From Pseudomonadota bacterium (lineage in GTDB: Bacteria; Pseudomonadota; Gammaproteobacteria; Burkholderiales; Burkholderiaceae_C), in contig JAEWIF010000052.1 of NCBI GenBank assembly GCA_023387335.1, positions 124,001 to 188,000 on the forward strand: a stretch of DNA of 64,000 nucleotides, given 5' to 3'. Positions 48,354 to 56,502 of this stretch are shown piece by piece (the stretch's first letter is position 1; every line of letters starts with the position of its first letter). Made by a program: the position numbers and the translations under genes. Under the pieces are notes generated by a model. It saw only the letters and a list, made by a program, of their open reading frames with translations. It had not been told where the DNA came from and did not search any database.

Positions 48354-49589
48354 TCAGGAGGAGCGGTCCTGCCGCGTCGCCGTGCGGCCCAGGTGCTCCA
48401 GCGCGGCCAGGATGCCGCTCTCGCGCAGGCGAACGCCGGCGAGCTTGAACGCCATCTCGCAGCCGCCCAGCGCGGCGACCAGCGAAAGGTCGTTGCATTC
48501 GCCCAGGTGGCCGATGCGGAACATCCGTCCCTTCACCTTCCCCAGCCCCGCGCCCAGCGACAGGTTGAAATGCCGGTAGGCCGCCTGGCGCACCTGGTCG
48601 GCGTCGACGCCCTGCGGCAGCAGCACGCCGGTGAGCACCGGTGAATACACCGCCGGGTCCGCGCACTGGATCTCCAGCCCCCAGGCCTGCACCGCGGCGC
48701 GGCAGGCCGCGGCCAGGCGCTGGTGGCGCGCGAAGACCTGCTCCAGGCCCTCGCCTTCGATCATCTCGATCGACTCGGACAGCGCGTACAGCAGGTTGGT
48801 GTTGGGCGTGTACGGCCAGTAGCCGGTCTGGTTCATCTCGATGATCTCGTCCCAGGCCCAGAACGACTTCGGCAGCTTCGCGGCCTTGCTCGCGGCGATC
48901 GCCTTCGGCGACACGGCGTTGAAGCTGATGCCCGGCGGCAGCATCAGGCCCTTCTGCGAGCCGCTGACCGTCACGTCCACGCCCCACTCATCGTGGCGGT
49001 AGTCGGCTGATGCCAGCCCGGAGATGGTGTCGACCAGCAGCAGCGCCGGATGGCCGGCCGCGTCGATCGCGCGTCGCACGGCGGCGATGTCCGAGGTGAC
49101 GCCGGTGGAGGTCTCGTTGTGCACCACGCAGACGGCCTTGATCGCATGCTGCGGATCGCGGCGCAGGCGCTCTTCGATCTGGTCGGGCTGCACGCCGTGG
49201 CGCCATCCGGCGGCCTCGGGCAGGTGGGGATCGGCGCCGGGATAGCGGAGGAACTCCGGCTGCAGCCCGAGGCGCAGCGCCATCCTGTTCCAGAGCGTGG
49301 CGAAGTGGCCGGTCTCGTACATGAGCACCTGGTCGCCGGGGCTGAGCGTGTTGGCCAGCGCGGCCTCCCAGGCGCCCGTGCCGGACGACGGGTAGATCAC
49401 CACCGGATGCCGCGTCTTGAAGATGCGCTGGATGCCGGCGAGCACCTGCCGCCCGAGCGCGCCGAACTCCGGCCCGCGATGGTCGATCGTCGGGTAGCTC
49501 ATCGCGCGCAGCAGGCGGTCCGGCACCGGCGACGGACCGGGGATCTGCAAGAAATGGCGTCCCGCAGGATGGAAATTCAGGTTGAGCAT
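48354..49589 (-). CDS. Alanine/serine-glyoxylate aminotransferase family protein (class V)
   Basis: 411 residues. It begins HFLQIPGPSPVPDRLLRAMSYPTIDHRGPEFG, the standard opening of the serine/alanine-glyoxylate aminotransferase group, then YPSSGTGAWEAALANTLSPGD, VHNETSTGV, LLVDTISGLAS and VTVSGSQKGLMLPPG with the PLP-binding Lys213. FRIGHLGECNDLSLVAALGGCEMAFK near the end is typical. It moves an amino group from serine, alanine or a related donor to glyoxylate, giving glycine. Converging on an operon that I infer produces glyoxylate, and with gcl in the same region, it offers a second outlet for glyoxylate. Confidence 0.9.
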   Translation of the reverse strand: MLNLNFHPAGRHFLQIPGPSPVPDRLLRAMSYPTIDHRGPEFGALGRQVLAGIQRIFKTRHPVVIYPSSGTGAWEAALANTLSPGDQVLMYETGHFATLWNRMALRLGLQPEFLRYPGADPHLPEAAGWRHGVQPDQIEERLRRDPQHAIKAVCVVHNETSTGVTSDIAAVRRAIDAAGHPALLLVDTISGLASADYRHDEWGVDVTVSGSQKGLMLPPGISFNAVSPKAIAASKAAKLPKSFWAWDEIIEMNQTGYWPYTPNTNLLYALSESIEMIEGEGLEQVFARHQRLAAACRAAVQAWGLEIQCADPAVYSPVLTGVLLPQGVDADQVRQAAYRHFNLSLGAGLGKVKGRMFRIGHLGECNDLSLVAALGGCEMAFKLAGVRLRESGILAALEHLGRTATRQDRSS

Positions 49590-49671
49590 GCGTGCGTGTT
49601 CTCCATGTTGAGTCGATGGACTCTAGGTCGCGCTGCACGCTCCCGGAAGCCTCGTCAGAGGGATAAGAGCT

Positions 49672-49686
49672 ATTCCCGAGGGGAAT
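49672..49686. promoter_or_regulatory. ATTCCC/GGGAAT palindrome between divergent genes
   Basis: ATTCCC-GAG-GGGAAT, perfect 6-bp arms with a 3-bp centre, lies 83 bp before the aminotransferase start and 124 bp before the opposite gene. The form resembles a LysR-type box (T-N11-A). No LysR gene is adjacent; the one near 37 kb would be the nearest candidate. Confidence 0.35.
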
Positions 49687-49809
49687 GGCCGATGCGACAC
49701 CGGGCGAGAGTGTTCTGCCCATAATTTCCCATCGCCGCGTCGTGCACGCGTGCCCCCGGCTTTTCCGCGTCCCGCACGCGGGCCACGGCTTTTCAACCTA
49801 GGAGCCACC

Positions 49810-50883
49810 ATGTCGTCCATCCTGATCCTCGGAGCCTCGTATGGGTCGTTGCTTGCAACGCGCCTCTCGATGGCGGGTCACCACGCGTGCCTCGTCTGCA
49901 CACCCGCCACGGCGGAGCTGGTCAATCGCGAAGGGACCCGGGTGCGATTCCCGGTCGAGGGCCGCGATCAACTGGTGGAAGTCGACAGCCGCAAGCTGCC
50001 GGGCTCCATCGTCGCCGCTGCACCCGACGACGCGCAGCCGGCGGGCTTCGACATGGCGATCCTCGCGATGCAGGAACCCCAGTACCGTTCGGAAGGCGTG
50101 CGGCAGCTGATGCAGCGCCTGGCCCGCGTGGGAATCCCCTGCCTCGCCGTCATGAACATGCCGCCGCCGCCTTTCCTGCGCCGCATCGCGGGCGTGCAGG
50201 TCGATCCGCTCGCGCCCTGCTTCACCGACGTGCAGCTGTGGGACCGCTTCGAGCCCGGCCGCGTCTCGCTCGCCAGTCCCGATCCGCAGGCCTTCCGCCC
50301 CGTGGGAGAACCGAAGAACGTGCTGCAGGTCGGCCTGCCCACCAACTTCAAGTGCGCGCCGTTCGAGCGCGACGAGCACACCGCCCTGGTGCGCCGGCTG
50401 TGGGCCGACATCGAGAACGCGCGCTACGAGGTGGACGGCGAGTCGCTGCAGCTGCCGATCAAGCTGCGGCCGCACGCCTCGCTGTTCGTGCCGCTGGCGA
50501 AGTGGCCGATGCTCATGACCGGCAACTACCGCTGCATCGCCGAGGGCGGCCCGGTCCCGATCGCCAACGCCGTGCATGACGACCTCGACCGTTCGCGCGC
50601 GATCTACGAGTGGGTCGCCGGCCTGTGCCGCGCCCTCGGTGCGCAATCGGAAGACCTGGTGCCCTTCGAGAAGTACGCGGCCGCCGCGGCTTCGCTGAAG
50701 AAGCCCTCCTCGGCCGCGCGCTCCCTGGCGGCGGGCGCGGAACAGATCGAGCGGGTCGACCTGCTCGTGCAATCCATCGCCGCGCAGCGGGGGCTGTCGC
50801 ACCCCGACGTAGACGCCATCGTGGATCGGGTGAACGAGGCCCTGCGCCGCAACCGCGCGGCGCACGTGCGCCTGGCCGCCTGA
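49810..50883 (+). CDS. Rossmann-fold protein, distantly like ketopantoate reductase (ApbA/PanE)
   Basis: 357 residues from an ATG with AGGAGCCACC before it. The N-terminus SSILILGASYGSLLATRLSMAGHHACLVC is a dinucleotide-binding beta-alpha-beta unit, with G-x-S-x-G in place of the usual G-x-G-x-x-G. FDMAILAMQEPQY and RVGIPCLAVMNMPPPPF follow as in ketopantoate reductase-like enzymes; a helical C-terminal domain runs from ~200 (ASLFVPLAKWPMLMTGNYRCI, DLDRSRAIYEWVAGLCRALG). The catalytic Lys and Glu of PanE are not clearly placed, so it may reduce another 2-oxo acid or act on no such substrate. Divergent from the glyoxylate aminotransferase. Confidence 0.65.
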   Translation: MSSILILGASYGSLLATRLSMAGHHACLVCTPATAELVNREGTRVRFPVEGRDQLVEVDSRKLPGSIVAAAPDDAQPAGFDMAILAMQEPQYRSEGVRQLMQRLARVGIPCLAVMNMPPPPFLRRIAGVQVDPLAPCFTDVQLWDRFEPGRVSLASPDPQAFRPVGEPKNVLQVGLPTNFKCAPFERDEHTALVRRLWADIENARYEVDGESLQLPIKLRPHASLFVPLAKWPMLMTGNYRCIAEGGPVPIANAVHDDLDRSRAIYEWVAGLCRALGAQSEDLVPFEKYAAAAASLKKPSSAARSLAAGAEQIERVDLLVQSIAAQRGLSHPDVDAIVDRVNEALRRNRAAHVRLAA

Positions 50884-50956
50884 CGGCGGTGCTTCTCCGG
50901 CCGGGTTGACGAAGATCAGCCCGGCCGTGGGCGCCGGGGCCTAGCATGCCCGGCGC

Positions 50957-52033
50957 ATGTCCATCCCCACCTCCGCACCCGTCCCGCCTTCCGCGGCCCT
51001 GCCGCACCGCAAGGAAATCCGCCAGTGGCTGCTGCCGCTGTCCGCCCGCACCGTGGCCTGGCCCGCGCTGCTGCTGGCCTTCGACTATTCACTGCTGCTG
51101 CTCGCGCTCGCGGGCGCGGTGTTGCCCGATGCGTGGTGGGTGCGAGTGTTGTGCGGCCTCGCGGCCGGCTTCGTGATCGGCCGCCTGTTCATCATTGGCC
51201 ACGATGCCTGCCACCAGAGCCTGACGCCGCACCGGCGCCTGAACCACTGGCTGGGACGCATCGCCTTCCTGCCCTCGCTCACGCCGTACAGCCTGTGGGA
51301 GGTGGGCCACAACGTGGTGCACCACGGCTACACCAACCTCAAGGGCTTCGACTTCGTATGGGCGCCGTACACGGCGCAGGAATTCGCGGCGCTTTCGCGC
51401 GGGCAGCAGCGGCTGGACCGGGCCTACCGCAGCGGCTGGGCGCCGGGGCTGTACTACATGGTGGAGATCTGGTGGAAGCGCATGTTCTTCCCCAGCCGGC
51501 GCCAGATGCCCACGCGCCGCCGCGTGTTCCTGCTGGACAACCTGCTGGTGACCGGCTTCGGCCTCTTGTGGATCGCGGCGCTGGCCTGGATCGCGGCGGC
51601 CACGGGCCAGTCGCTGCTGCCCGTGCTCGCCACCGGCTTCGTGCTGCCGTTCCTGTTCTGGTGCGCCATGATCGGCTTCGTGGTCTACGTGCACCACACG
51701 CACACCGAAGTGCAGTGGCATGACGACCGCGCGGACTGGGCGCGCGCCCAGCCCTTCGTGTCCACCACCGTGCACCTGACCTTTCCGCTGGGCATCGGCG
51801 GCGCGATGCACCACATCATGGAGCACACGGCGCACCACGTTGACATGAGCATCCCGCTGTACCGCCTGAAGGACGCGCAGTCCTGCCTGGAGCACATGCT
51901 GCCGGGGCGCATCGTGGTGCAGCCGTTCTCGCTGCGCTGGTACTTCGACACCGCGCGGCGCTGCAAGCTGTACGACTTCGAGCGCCGGTGCTGGACCGAC
52001 TACGCCGGCCGGCCCACCAGCCCGGTGGCCTGA
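50957..52033 (+). CDS. Membrane fatty acid desaturase
   Basis: 358 residues. The three di-iron His boxes are present: HDACHQS (HxxxH, ~85), HNVVHHGYTN (~119) and EHTAHHVD (HxxHH, ~292). Hydrophobic pairs lie before box 1 (WPALLLAFDYSLLLLALAGAVLP) and between boxes 2 and 3 (LLVTGFGLLWIAALAWIAAATG, VLPFLFWCAMIGFVVYVHHTHTEVQWH). GHNVVHHGYTNLKGFDFVW resembles omega-3/delta-12-type and related acyl-lipid desaturases. It inserts a double bond into membrane acyl chains or another hydrophobic substrate, using O2 and a ferredoxin-type donor. No neighbour points to a specialised pathway. Confidence 0.9.
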   Translation: MSIPTSAPVPPSAALPHRKEIRQWLLPLSARTVAWPALLLAFDYSLLLLALAGAVLPDAWWVRVLCGLAAGFVIGRLFIIGHDACHQSLTPHRRLNHWLGRIAFLPSLTPYSLWEVGHNVVHHGYTNLKGFDFVWAPYTAQEFAALSRGQQRLDRAYRSGWAPGLYYMVEIWWKRMFFPSRRQMPTRRRVFLLDNLLVTGFGLLWIAALAWIAAATGQSLLPVLATGFVLPFLFWCAMIGFVVYVHHTHTEVQWHDDRADWARAQPFVSTTVHLTFPLGIGGAMHHIMEHTAHHVDMSIPLYRLKDAQSCLEHMLPGRIVVQPFSLRWYFDTARRCKLYDFERRCWTDYAGRPTSPVA

Positions 52034-52103
52034 CTGCCTGCAAATTGAGCAATCTGTCGGGAGCCGCTATCCACGGGCCTTCGCCTGCGACACGAACGGC
52101 TTC

Positions 52104-52132
52104 CCCACAGAGTTGTCCACAGTGGCTGTGGG
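52104..52132. terminator. Inverted repeat between convergent desaturase and GIY-YIG genes
   Basis: CCCACAG and CTGTGGG flank a 15-base centre that includes CCAC-A-GTGG. It lies 71 bp past the desaturase and 31 bp past the GIY-YIG gene. It may end one or both transcripts. It also contains TTGTCCACA, one base from a DnaA box, which I take as chance. Confidence 0.35.
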
Positions 52133-52162
52133 TTCCGTCCTACGCCGTTGAGCTCGATCTTC

Positions 52163-52429
52163 CTAAGGTGTTTCCCTCTGGAAGAAATCGAGCTTCCGGT
52201 TCCGGGGCAAGGACTTGAGCTGCAGCTCGGCGCGCAGCGCATCGCCCTTGCTCGCGTACTCGCGCGCGGCGAGCACGCGCAAGGGCGCGCGGGCGCGGGT
52301 GAACTTCGCGCCGCGCCCGAACACGTGCTGGAAGAAACGCTGTTCGACGTCGAGCGCGATGCCCGCGTAGTAGACGCCGCCCTCGCACTCCAGGAGGTAC
52401 AGCCACCAGGGCGAGGATGGGAGGGGCAC
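52163..52429 (-). CDS. GIY-YIG domain protein (YhbQ/UvrC-nuclease-like)
   Basis: 88 residues from a GTG only 2 bp after the upstream stop. The GIY-YIG fold is seen in WWLYLLECEGGVYYAGIALDVEQRFFQHVFGRGAKFTRARAPLRVLAAREYASKGDALRAELQLKSLP: the first strand Y-L-L-E, the second motif Y-A-G-I in place of Y-x-G, the Arg in EQRFFQH, and the catalytic-type Glu in ALRAELQLK. Small stand-alone proteins of this kind are common in proteobacteria and have an unclear role in DNA metabolism. It is read together with the preceding FAH-family gene, without a visible functional link. Confidence 0.82.
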   Translation of the reverse strand: MPLPSSPWWLYLLECEGGVYYAGIALDVEQRFFQHVFGRGAKFTRARAPLRVLAAREYASKGDALRAELQLKSLPRNRKLDFFQRETP

Positions 52430-52431
52430 TC

Positions 52432-53223
52432 CTAGACGATGCGAACGCTGAGGTTCGGCAGCTTGTCGACGTGGATCTCGATCACGTCGCCGCGAACCAC
52501 GGGGCCCACGTTCTCCGGCGTGCCGGAGTAGACGATGTCGCCGGGGAACAGCTCGTTGGCTTCCGACAGCTTGCTGATCTGCTCGGCCACCGACCAGATC
52601 ATCTGGTTCAGGTTGGCGTTCTGCTTGGTCTGGCCGTTCACCTTCAGCCAGATGGCGCCCTGCGCGAAGTGGCCCACCTGCGCCACCTTGTGCACCGGCC
52701 CGATCACCGCCGAGTGGTCGAAGCTCTTGCCGATCTCCCACGGCTTCTTCTCGTCGCCCATCGCGCGCTGCAGGTCGCGCCGCGTCATATCCAGGCCCAG
52801 CGTGTAGCCATACACGTGCTCCAGCGCGCCGGCCACCGGGATGTTCTTGCCGCCCTTGCCCAGCACGGCCACCAGTTCCACCTCGTAGTGGTAGTTCTTG
52901 GTCAGCGTGGGATAGGGATGGTTGCCCACCGTGCCGGGCGCGACGAACTGGATGGCGTCGGTCGGCTTCTGGAAGAAGAACGGCGGCTCGCGGTTCGGAT
53001 CCGAGCCCATCTCGATCGCATGGGCGCGGTAGTTGCGGCCGATGCAATAGATCCGGCGCACCGGAAAGACTTCATCGCTGCCCACGATGGGCACCGTGCT
53101 GCCCGGCACCGCGAAAGCCGTGCGCGCCGGCGTCCCCGAAGCGGTGCTGCCCGTGGCCGCGCAGCCCGCGAGTCCCGTGACGGCCGCGGCTGCGGAGCCC
53201 TGGAAGAAATCACGCCTGTCCAT
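52432..53223 (-). CDS. FAH-family protein with a Tat lipoprotein-type signal
   Basis: 263 residues from an ATG with GAGGAG upstream. The N-terminus MDRRDFFQGSAAAAVTGLAGCAA combines a twin-arginine motif (RRDFFQ) with a lipobox-like L-A-G-C (Cys22). From ~50 it is a fumarylacetoacetate hydrolase-type domain: RRIYCIGRNYRAHAIEMG, PFFFQKPTDAI, NYHYEVELVAVLGKGGKNIP with the metal-binding E-x-E, DMTRRDLQ, GKSFDHSAVIGPV, NANLNQMIWSVAEQI, LFPGDIVYSGTPENVGPV. The family is normally cytosolic (hydratases, decarboxylases, acylpyruvases), so a predicted exported member is unusual. If export is real it would act on a periplasmic 3-oxo or diketo acid. Confidence 0.85.
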   Translation of the reverse strand: MDRRDFFQGSAAAAVTGLAGCAATGSTASGTPARTAFAVPGSTVPIVGSDEVFPVRRIYCIGRNYRAHAIEMGSDPNREPPFFFQKPTDAIQFVAPGTVGNHPYPTLTKNYHYEVELVAVLGKGGKNIPVAGALEHVYGYTLGLDMTRRDLQRAMGDEKKPWEIGKSFDHSAVIGPVHKVAQVGHFAQGAIWLKVNGQTKQNANLNQMIWSVAEQISKLSEANELFPGDIVYSGTPENVGPVVRGDVIEIHVDKLPNLSVRIV

Positions 53224-53342
53224 CGTTGTCGTCTCCTCGTGTTGAACGGCTCGAGATATCCCAGCTCCCGCCAACCAAGTCAATCGGTGGATGAACTTCG
53301 TGCTTTCTCCAATGCTGAAAGGTTGTCGAAAGAAACCCTCTC

Positions 53343-53945
53343 TCAGGACGCCACGAACACCAGCAGCAGGTTGTTCGCAGGCATCGGATGCCGCCGCGCC
53401 AGCGCGAGCCCGTTGCGACGCGCCTCTTCGGCGACGTCGTCCAGCTGCCGGATCCCCCACGAGGGATCACGCGCCCGCAGGCTTTCGTCGAAGGCGAGAT
53501 TGCTCGGCGCGGTGGGCACGTCCTTCTCGAAGTACGGGCCGTACGTGATCAGCATTCCGCCCGGCGCGAGGTGGCGCGCGGCGCCGGCCATGAGGCCCGC
53601 GCAAACGGCCCACGGCGCGATGTGCAGCATGTTGGCGCAGAAGATCGCATCGAACTTGCGCGTGAACGGCCACCGCGGTTGCGTCACGTCCAGTTGCTGC
53701 GGCGGCGGCACGTTGGAGAGTCCGGACTGCGCGATCCGCCCGGCGATGGCGGGCAGCATCGCCGGATCGAAGTCGGAAGGCTGCCAGGTCCATCCTGGCA
53801 GCGACGCCGCGAACCACGCCGCGTGCTGCCCCGTCCCGGAAGCGATCTCCAGTGCCGTGCCGCGCTCGCCCAGGATCTCCCTGAGCTGCGCGAGGATCGG
53901 TTCCTTGTTGCGGTCGGCGGCGGGGCTGTGAGGCAGGTCGGTCAT
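53343..53945 (-). CDS. DUF938-type SAM-dependent methyltransferase
   Basis: 200 residues. It starts with a short acidic stretch then NKEPILAQLREILGERGTALEIASGTGQHAAWFAASLPGWTWQPSDFDP, where LEIASGTGQH is the SAM-binding motif I of DUF938 proteins. FDAIFCANMLHIAPW, LAPGGMLITYGPYF and WGIRQLDDVAEEARRNGL follow as in the family. It should methylate a small molecule in the cytosol; the substrate is not known for the group. It begins 17 bp after the galactose-oxidase-like gene and is probably on its transcript. Confidence 0.88.
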   Translation of the reverse strand: MTDLPHSPAADRNKEPILAQLREILGERGTALEIASGTGQHAAWFAASLPGWTWQPSDFDPAMLPAIAGRIAQSGLSNVPPPQQLDVTQPRWPFTRKFDAIFCANMLHIAPWAVCAGLMAGAARHLAPGGMLITYGPYFEKDVPTAPSNLAFDESLRARDPSWGIRQLDDVAEEARRNGLALARRHPMPANNLLLVFVAS

Positions 53946-53962
53946 GGGCGCGAGTGTGCACC

Positions 53963-55477
53963 TCAGCGCAGCTGCACGACGCTGCCCACCGACGGTACGC
54001 CGTTCGTGTCGACCAGGAACAGCATGTAGAAGCCCGGCGGCGCGAGGTTGGCGTTGGCCGGCGACGTGATGTCGAGCACGCCCGCGCCCGGCGTGAACGG
54101 CAGCACGTTGATGCGCTGGTCCATGTTGAACGCGTGCGTGACGGCCGAGAGGCGGATCAGCGTGACCTGGCCGATGCCCGCCGCCTGCGCGCTCTGCACC
54201 CTGAACCGCTGGCCGTAACCCAGTTGCGCCGGCGCGCCGCCCATGACGGGCCGAGGCCCCTTGAAGAGATAAGGCGGCGAGAAGATCTCGACGTCGGGGA
54301 AGACATCGTCGGCACCGCGCTCGCCGCCCATCACGACCACCCGCCCGTCCGCCAGCAGCAGCGCCGCGGAGTGGTACAGCCGGGGCACGCTGCCGCTGGC
54401 CAGCGCGGTCCAGGATTCCGTGAGCGGGTCCCACAGCTCCGCGGAAAGCGTCGGCGAAGTGGGATCGTTGTGGCCGGGCCCGGAGGTTCCGCCCGTCACC
54501 AGCACCTTGCCGTCGGGCAGGATCGTGCCGGTGTGGTGGCGCCGCGCCACGGACATCGGCGCCACGGTGCGCCAGCCCGGGCTGGCCGCGTTCAGGTCGA
54601 TGACCTCGGCCGAGGCCTGCGGCGGATCGCCGCCGCCAACCACCAGGATCTTGCCCGGCGCGTACATGGCCGCCGTGCCGTAGTCGCGGAAGCCGTGGTT
54701 GCGCTCGGCCACGAACGACCAGCTGCCGGTGCCGCGCGTATCCAGCAATCGCGTCGTCGTGCCGGGCCCGACGTCGACCACGCGTCCGTCGGGCACGACG
54801 AACATCATCGGGTACATCGGCTGGTCGAGCTGGGCGCTGGTGAGGCTGCGCCAGCTGTTGGTCGCGGGCTGGTAGACCTGCGGCAGCGTGTTCATGCCCA
54901 CCGAGGTGTCCATCGATCCGGACGTGACGAGCGCGTCGCCGCTGGGAAGCGTGGTCACCGTCGGGTACCAGCGCCCGGCGTTCATGTCGGGCGCGGGCGT
55001 CCAGCTGTTGCTTCGCGGGTCGTAGACCGAGGCCCGGGCCAGGCCGACGAAATCGGCGATGTGTCCGCCGGCCAGCAGCACTCGACCGTCGGGCAGGTAG
55101 CCGTGGCCGGCGCAGAAGAGGTCGTAGCCGGGGTTGGGCAGGTTCTGGGCCGACTGGGTCGCGGGATCCCAGAGCGTCTGGTTGAAGAAGCGCCCCACCA
55201 TCATGATCCTGCCGTTGGGCAGGTAGACGTTGTGGACCGGCGAGATCGGCAGGTTCGGCACCCGCGCCCACTGGCCGGTGACGGCGGCTTCGCCGAACGA
55301 GACGCTCGCGCCGACGGGAGAAGCGGAAGGCGCAGGAGCAGGAGCAGGACTGCTGGGAGCCGGCCCCGCGCCGCCGTTCACGGTGGTCGGAGGCGCACCA
55401 CCGCCGCCGCCTCCGCCGCAACGGGCCAGGAGCAGGATGGATGCGACGACCCCCGCCATTACAAGCGCCACCCTCAT
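53963..55477 (-). CDS. Galactose-oxidase-like copper radical oxidase lipoprotein
   Basis: 504 residues. A signal peptide ends at lipobox L-A-R-C (Cys20), then a Gly run and a Pro/Ala linker to ~55. The seven-bladed kelch propeller carries the active site of galactose/glyoxal oxidases: Cys122 (FCAGHGYLPDGRVLLAGG) and Tyr171 (GRWYPTVTTLPSG), the pair expected to form the Cys-Tyr radical cofactor, copper ligands Tyr368-His369 (RLYHSAALLLADGR) and His448 in THAFNMDQR. A DUF1929-type domain closes the protein. It should oxidise primary alcohols or aldehydes with O2, giving H2O2, outside the inner membrane. GlxA-like actinobacterial relatives act in cell wall glycan formation. Confidence 0.88.
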   Translation of the reverse strand: MRVALVMAGVVASILLLARCGGGGGGGAPPTTVNGGAGPAPSSPAPAPAPSASPVGASVSFGEAAVTGQWARVPNLPISPVHNVYLPNGRIMMVGRFFNQTLWDPATQSAQNLPNPGYDLFCAGHGYLPDGRVLLAGGHIADFVGLARASVYDPRSNSWTPAPDMNAGRWYPTVTTLPSGDALVTSGSMDTSVGMNTLPQVYQPATNSWRSLTSAQLDQPMYPMMFVVPDGRVVDVGPGTTTRLLDTRGTGSWSFVAERNHGFRDYGTAAMYAPGKILVVGGGDPPQASAEVIDLNAASPGWRTVAPMSVARRHHTGTILPDGKVLVTGGTSGPGHNDPTSPTLSAELWDPLTESWTALASGSVPRLYHSAALLLADGRVVVMGGERGADDVFPDVEIFSPPYLFKGPRPVMGGAPAQLGYGQRFRVQSAQAAGIGQVTLIRLSAVTHAFNMDQRINVLPFTPGAGVLDITSPANANLAPPGFYMLFLVDTNGVPSVGSVVQLR

Positions 55478-55590
55478 AGCGCCTCCGTCAAGAACTGCCT
55501 GGAAGAACGGTAAGGCGCGGCGGGATTTTTGGGGAGTAGCCCCTCCGGACTACCAACAACGGGGAACCTGGCCGGGACTGTCGAAGGCGG

Positions 55591-56445
55591 TCAGCCCTTG
55601 ACCAGGTAGATCTCGCTTTGCTTCGGGAACATGCTCCCGTGGTAGCGGAAATCCTCGACCTGCAAGCCGTGCCGCTCGAAGCTCGAGAAGAGCCACGACT
55701 TGCTGTACCGCACGACGGTCAGGGGGCCGTCGCAGGCGTAGGGAACGTAGTTCGTCGGGTTGATCGAGAGGTCCTCGACGTCGTCTTCGGCGAAGGCGGT
55801 GAGGAAACACCGGCCACCCGGGCGAAGGATGCGTCCGATCTCGCGGTTGTACGCCTCGACGTCCTCGGGCTTCATGTTCGTGTACAGGCCCCAGAGGAAG
55901 GCGATGTCCGCCGAGTCGTCCTCCAGCGGCAGCCGCAACTGGCTGCCATCGAAACTGCCGCCCGGGTTGTAGTGCGCGTTGGCCATGTCCAGGTGCATGA
56001 ACCGGAAGCTGGGGTGCAGCTTCTCTATGTTTTCCTTGCACCAGCGCACGAAGGGTTCGTTGGCGTCGATCCCGAGGTACTGCACGTCGCCGAATTCGGC
56101 CAGCAGCCCGGTGGCCAGCCGCCCCAGCCCCGACCCGATGTCGACGACGCGGGAGCTCTTCGTATAGCCCAGCCGGTCCGGAAATTTCGTGGCCTCGAGC
56201 ACCGCCGACAGGAAGAAGAAGCTGTCGGTGCGGAAGGCGTCGCCGCACATCCGGCCCCGCATGCCCTTCGGTGGCAGCCGGTAGCCGCGATGCAGGACGT
56301 ACCCCCTGGCTTCGGCGCCCTTGTCTTCGAGCAGGGGCGCCAGCCTTTCCAGCCGCAGGCCCACGCTTCTCAGGTTCCTGACCGCGATCTCGAGGATCGG
56401 CTGCCGCAGCCGCCGCGTCGCAGGCTTCACGAAGGTGCTGTTCAT
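55591..56445 (-). CDS. SAM-dependent class I methyltransferase
   Basis: 284 residues. SAM motif I is VVDIGSGLGRLATGLLAEFG near residue 101, with Asp of motif II in YLGIDANEPFVRW, motif for the adenine pocket in MHLDMANAHYNPGG, and ADIAFLWGLYTNMKPEDVEAYNREIGRILRPGGRCFLTAF. The N-terminal ~85 residues are basic and helical and not part of the methyltransferase fold. NPTNYVPYACDGPLTVVRYSKSWLFSSFERHGLQ near the end is substrate-side. The substrate is unknown; such enzymes often act on glycans or lipids. No sure operon partner. Confidence 0.85.
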   Translation of the reverse strand: MNSTFVKPATRRLRQPILEIAVRNLRSVGLRLERLAPLLEDKGAEARGYVLHRGYRLPPKGMRGRMCGDAFRTDSFFFLSAVLEATKFPDRLGYTKSSRVVDIGSGLGRLATGLLAEFGDVQYLGIDANEPFVRWCKENIEKLHPSFRFMHLDMANAHYNPGGSFDGSQLRLPLEDDSADIAFLWGLYTNMKPEDVEAYNREIGRILRPGGRCFLTAFAEDDVEDLSINPTNYVPYACDGPLTVVRYSKSWLFSSFERHGLQVEDFRYHGSMFPKQSEIYLVKG

Positions 56446-56502
56446 GCGAGGCAGTATGGAACTGCCCCGGTGCCGGGGCGTACTGCCGGGAAGACGTTAG
56501 CC

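Noticed and set aside
52113..52121. TTGTCCACA, one base from a DnaA box, near a CCCACAG/CTGTGGG repeat
   Set aside because: A single box without AT-rich DNA, dnaA, dnaN or further boxes does not make an origin; the repeat fits a terminator between convergent genes better.
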